DNA of 64,000 nucleotides, taken from assembly GCF_900105045.1 (NCBI RefSeq), contig NZ_LT629739.1, forward strand, positions 2,170,001 through 2,234,000. Direction: 5' to 3'. Of this stretch, positions 61,762 to 64,000 are shown one piece after another. The DNA is from Brevibacterium picturae (GTDB lineage: Bacteria; Actinomycetota; Actinomycetes; Actinomycetales; Brevibacteriaceae). The notes below the pieces were generated by a model. The model ran no database searches and was not told where the DNA came from. It worked only from the letters and a program-made list of their open reading frames with translations. The position numbers and the translations under genes are program-made. Every line of letters starts with the position of its first letter. The first letter of the stretch is position 1.

Positions 61762-62262
61762 ATGACTGAGAACCCAGGATACGCCGAGCCGCAGGCGCCA
61801 AGCGGAGACTCGGACGAACCCAGAAGTGCAAGTGCCCCCATCTATACGGCCAAGGTCGAGAACCTCGGCGGAACCTCAGGTGAAGTGCGCGTCGAAGACG
61901 GAATGACGCTGGCGACGGCACCCACCTCACACACCGATCAGGGCAGCAACCCCGAACAGTTCCTCGCGATGGCCTGGAGCACCTGCCTCGGTGAAACCCT
62001 CAAGGTGGTGCTGGCCGTCAACGACGTCGAAGCTCTGTCCCGAGTCCGCGTCGAGGTCGACCTGCACGGTGAGTCCAACGCCGGATTCCACTTCGTGCCC
62101 CGGGCCTACATCTCCATCGAAGGCGTCTCCGCCGACGATGCGGAGAAATATGCGGGCCGGGCCCATGCCCGGTGCCCGATCTCGAAACTGCTCAAGGGGC
62201 AGGGAAGCCCTGTCATCGAGATCGAAGCATATAAGAACCCGGACAACTTCCAGCTCAGCTGA
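61762..62262 (+). CDS. OsmC/Ohr family peroxide reductase
   Basis: This 166-residue protein has the two redox cysteines of the family in WSTCLGETLKVV and HARCPISKLL. It reduces organic hydroperoxides using dithiol donors. ATG 61762 gives a disordered head of about 25 residues before the fold. The gene is divergent from the SigK-controlled oxidoreductase gene, and its 3' end overlaps the convergent hydrolase gene by eight bases. Confidence 0.88.
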   Translation: MTENPGYAEPQAPSGDSDEPRSASAPIYTAKVENLGGTSGEVRVEDGMTLATAPTSHTDQGSNPEQFLAMAWSTCLGETLKVVLAVNDVEALSRVRVEVDLHGESNAGFHFVPRAYISIEGVSADDAEKYAGRAHARCPISKLLKGQGSPVIEIEAYKNPDNFQLS

Positions 62263-63172
62263 GCTCGACGAGCGTGGCCCCCTCGGCACGCTCGGCCACC
62301 TCGGCGGCAATCGATGCCAACTGCTCGGCCGCCTCGGCGGGATGGATCAGCCAACCCAAGTGAGATGAGGCCAGAGTGCGCACACGGTAGGGATTGTCGG
62401 GTGTGAGATCGTCGCCGTCGCGGATCAACCGATCCTGCATCCTGAGGGGCAGGCTTCGATCCTCGCTGAGGCGGATGTACGTCCGGTCGATAATGCCCCA
62501 GGTGTCGGCCTGCGCTCGATCCGATGCGTCCCCGATGTCGAGGTTCTCATCGGGCTGGAACGAGTTGAGGAATGTCCGGAACTCGTCCGGGCTGGCATCG
62601 GCGCAGAAGAGCGACTGCATTCCCTCGAGCAGATTCGTATCGCGTGACCGGAAATTGCAGCGCAGGAGCCCGAGCTCCTGCGGGTCGCCGACCATGCCCG
62701 AGGCGAGTGATGCCATGTCGACCTCAGCCATCTCAGGCTCAGCGTTGTATTCGGCGGTCTCGAGCACGACAGGAGCCCACGCGGACACATAGACCATGTG
62801 GTCGATGAGTTCGGGATGCGCGTTCGCCGTCGCTGTCAGGGTGATGCCGCCTCGGCTGTGGGCGAGTGCGATGACCGGTCCCTGTTCCTTGGCCCTGGCC
62901 AGCATATTGGCGAGGTGCTCCACGTTGTCCGCCAGGGTCACATCGCGCAGGTGTCCCGGTGCGGACGACATGTTCTCATGGTCCTGCGGTGCCTGGTAGC
63001 CGATCGGAAATGTCGCTTCGAAGCCGTGTCCCGGCAGATCGACCGCGGCCGAGAGTACCCCACGCAGGGCGAGCTCGGCGGACAGCGGTGCAAAGGTGAA
63101 GGAGTTGGCGAAGGCACCATGGACGAGGACGATTGTCGGAACGGTGCCGCCACTCTTCATTGAATGAGTCAT
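62255..63172 (-). CDS. Alpha/beta hydrolase
   Basis: This 305-residue hydrolase has the oxyanion segment VLVHGAFANSFTF, the nucleophile elbow ALAHSRGGI (Ser in H-S-R-G-G), and a late His in ASSHLGWLIHP. That is the full catalytic triad of esterase/lactonase-type enzymes. It probably belongs to the group with salicylate esterases and MES-like proteins. The substrate is unknown. The 3' end overlaps osmC in the opposite direction. Confidence 0.85.
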   Translation of the reverse strand: MTHSMKSGGTVPTIVLVHGAFANSFTFAPLSAELALRGVLSAAVDLPGHGFEATFPIGYQAPQDHENMSSAPGHLRDVTLADNVEHLANMLARAKEQGPVIALAHSRGGITLTATANAHPELIDHMVYVSAWAPVVLETAEYNAEPEMAEVDMASLASGMVGDPQELGLLRCNFRSRDTNLLEGMQSLFCADASPDEFRTFLNSFQPDENLDIGDASDRAQADTWGIIDRTYIRLSEDRSLPLRMQDRLIRDGDDLTPDNPYRVRTLASSHLGWLIHPAEAAEQLASIAAEVAERAEGATLVELS

Positions 63173-63307
63173 GAACCCAGCTTAAGCCTCGCAGCATTCG
63201 CTACAGTGGTCACCGGGCGCCGAGTGTGAATGCCCGGCGTCGACAGTGCCGGCCGGGCACCCCACAGTGTGAGGGTGGGCCGCTGACGGGCCGGAGGGGG
63301 AGCAGTC

Positions 63308-63991
63308 GTGGACGTACAGGAAGCGGTCTTTCTTGCGCTCGACCTCACCGGCACTTTTGTATTCGCGGTCTCGGGAGTCCTATTGGCCGCCAGGCGGGGC
63401 TTCGATATCACCGGCGGTCTGGTCCTTGGGCTGATGACGGGCATCGGCGGGGGTATGATCCGCGACGTCCTCCTCGATCGGGTCCCCAACGCGCTCGGTC
63501 AGCCGATCTACCTGGCTCCGCCGCTCATTGCCACCCTGCTCATCTATCTCATCGGCAAGCACGTCTCGCGTGCGCGCATCTGGATCGTGACCTTCGATGC
63601 GATCGGGCTCGCCATCTTCAGCGTCACCGGGACGACGATCGCCCTCGGTGCGGAAGCGAACTACCCGGCGGCGCTGCTCATGGGCGCGCTGACGGCCTGC
63701 GGCGGCGGGCTCATGCGCGATGCGGTGGCCAGTGAGGACCCGGCGATCTTCATCGGCACCGATCTCTACCTCATTCCTGCCCTCTTCGGAGCCGGGCTGA
63801 CGATCCTCGCCGAGGTGACAGGACTTCTGGGCGGAGTGGTCTCGCTGGTCATCGCGGCCGCTGCCTTCGGCTTCCGTATGCTCGCCTGGAAGCTGCAGTG
63901 GCGGGTGCCGCAGCCGATGCGGCAGTGGTCCTACCGTGAGACCGGCCGCCGGATGAAGAAGCTCCCCTCGGTGTTCCGCAAGCCTGACTGA
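63308..63991 (+). CDS. TRIC/UPF0126 family cation channel
   Basis: This 227-residue membrane protein has seven helices in two three-helix repeats. It shows the family's glycine motifs: GLMTGIGGGMIRDVLL in repeat one and GALTACGGGLMRDAV in repeat two. Bacterial TRIC homologues form potassium-permeable trimers. The start is GTG 63308 after GGGGGAG. The C-terminal 40 residues are basic and cytoplasmic. Confidence 0.88.
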   Translation: MDVQEAVFLALDLTGTFVFAVSGVLLAARRGFDITGGLVLGLMTGIGGGMIRDVLLDRVPNALGQPIYLAPPLIATLLIYLIGKHVSRARIWIVTFDAIGLAIFSVTGTTIALGAEANYPAALLMGALTACGGGLMRDAVASEDPAIFIGTDLYLIPALFGAGLTILAEVTGLLGGVVSLVIAAAAFGFRMLAWKLQWRVPQPMRQWSYRETGRRMKKLPSVFRKPD

Positions 63992-64000
63992 TCGCGAATG

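Noticed and set aside
12491..62310. Decamer GCCGAGGTGG or its complement occurs about 16 times, e.g. 12491, 17032, 25825, 38371, 48420, 53588
   Set aside because: Thirteen copies encode Ala-Glu-Val in genes of the matching direction, so codon preference explains most. Only 42667, 48420 and 53588 do not. No strand skew is evident, which argues against a segregation motif.
1..64000. tRNA, rRNA, insertion sequences, integrases, prophage genes
   Set aside because: None could be recognised by cloverleaf landmarks, transposase or integrase motifs. The window looks like ordinary chromosome with accessory catabolic loci.

Overview
The window looks like chromosomal DNA of a high-GC actinobacterium. 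Brevibacterium or a close relative is my best guess. The reasons are the GC-rich codon use, a DUF222/13E12-type HNH endonuclease, a SigK/RskA/fasciclin module, LPxTG and choice-of-anchor G surface proteins, and many GTG/TTG starts. I see no rRNA, tRNA, CRISPR array, insertion sequence or prophage.

Layout. 1-9.95 kb is a cell-envelope block: two paralogous choice-of-anchor G proteins (one with an LPRTG anchor and Ser-Asp repeats, one without), PucR- and AraC-type regulators, a DUF2332 protein, a partial lipoprotein and a coupled lipoprotein pair. 10-15.1 kb holds an ACS-family permease with a GlcD-like FAD oxidase, then the HNH protein. 15.2-19.7 kb has a LysR/EamA divergent pair and an iron-uptake pair (siderophore-interacting reductase and siderophore-binding lipoprotein) sharing an IdeR-like box. 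19.7-24.3 kb has D-serine dehydratase behind a gluconolactonase-like remnant, facing a coupled ornithine-cyclodeaminase-family enzyme and APC permease.

24.3-34.1 kb is a catabolic island: LysR, Rieske oxygenase, its flavodoxin-type/2Fe-2S reductase, TetR, quinone-oxidoreductase-like enzyme, a DgcA/N-methylproline-demethylase-type flavoprotein, GntR and a ProP-like (MHS) symporter. Together they fit import and successive N-demethylation of a betaine. 34.5-38 kb has an ECF-sigma-like protein fused to a membrane anchor and a long acidic Ser/Pro stalk, and a fold-type-I amino-acid decarboxylase with its LysR regulator. 39.2-40.6 kb pairs a cysteine-less Rrf2 regulator with a TauE-type exporter.

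40.8-47 kb is a mevalonate-catabolism operon: PucR/GAF regulator, degradative HMG-CoA reductase, HMG-CoA lyase, a small membrane protein and a TctA-type permease that is a candidate mevalonate importer. 47.1-57.3 kb has an AlaA-type aminotransferase, an ABC exporter, an AAA_14/DUF4143 ATPase, a GNAT acetyltransferase, a membrane-protein gene broken near a C10 tract, and a histidine kinase/response regulator next to a NatAB-like ABC transporter. 57.4-61.7 kb is a SigK regulon: anti-sigma RskA, SigK, a fasciclin lipoprotein and a membrane molybdopterin oxidoreductase. The last two genes each carry CCATCC-N16-CGAATA upstream. The window ends with OsmC, an alpha/beta hydrolase and a TRIC/UPF0126 channel.

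The most notable items are the SigK regulon with two matched promoters (one predicting a leaderless mRNA), the sigma-TM-stalk fusion, the mevalonate operon with its unusual transporter, and the betaine island with clear palindromic operators.
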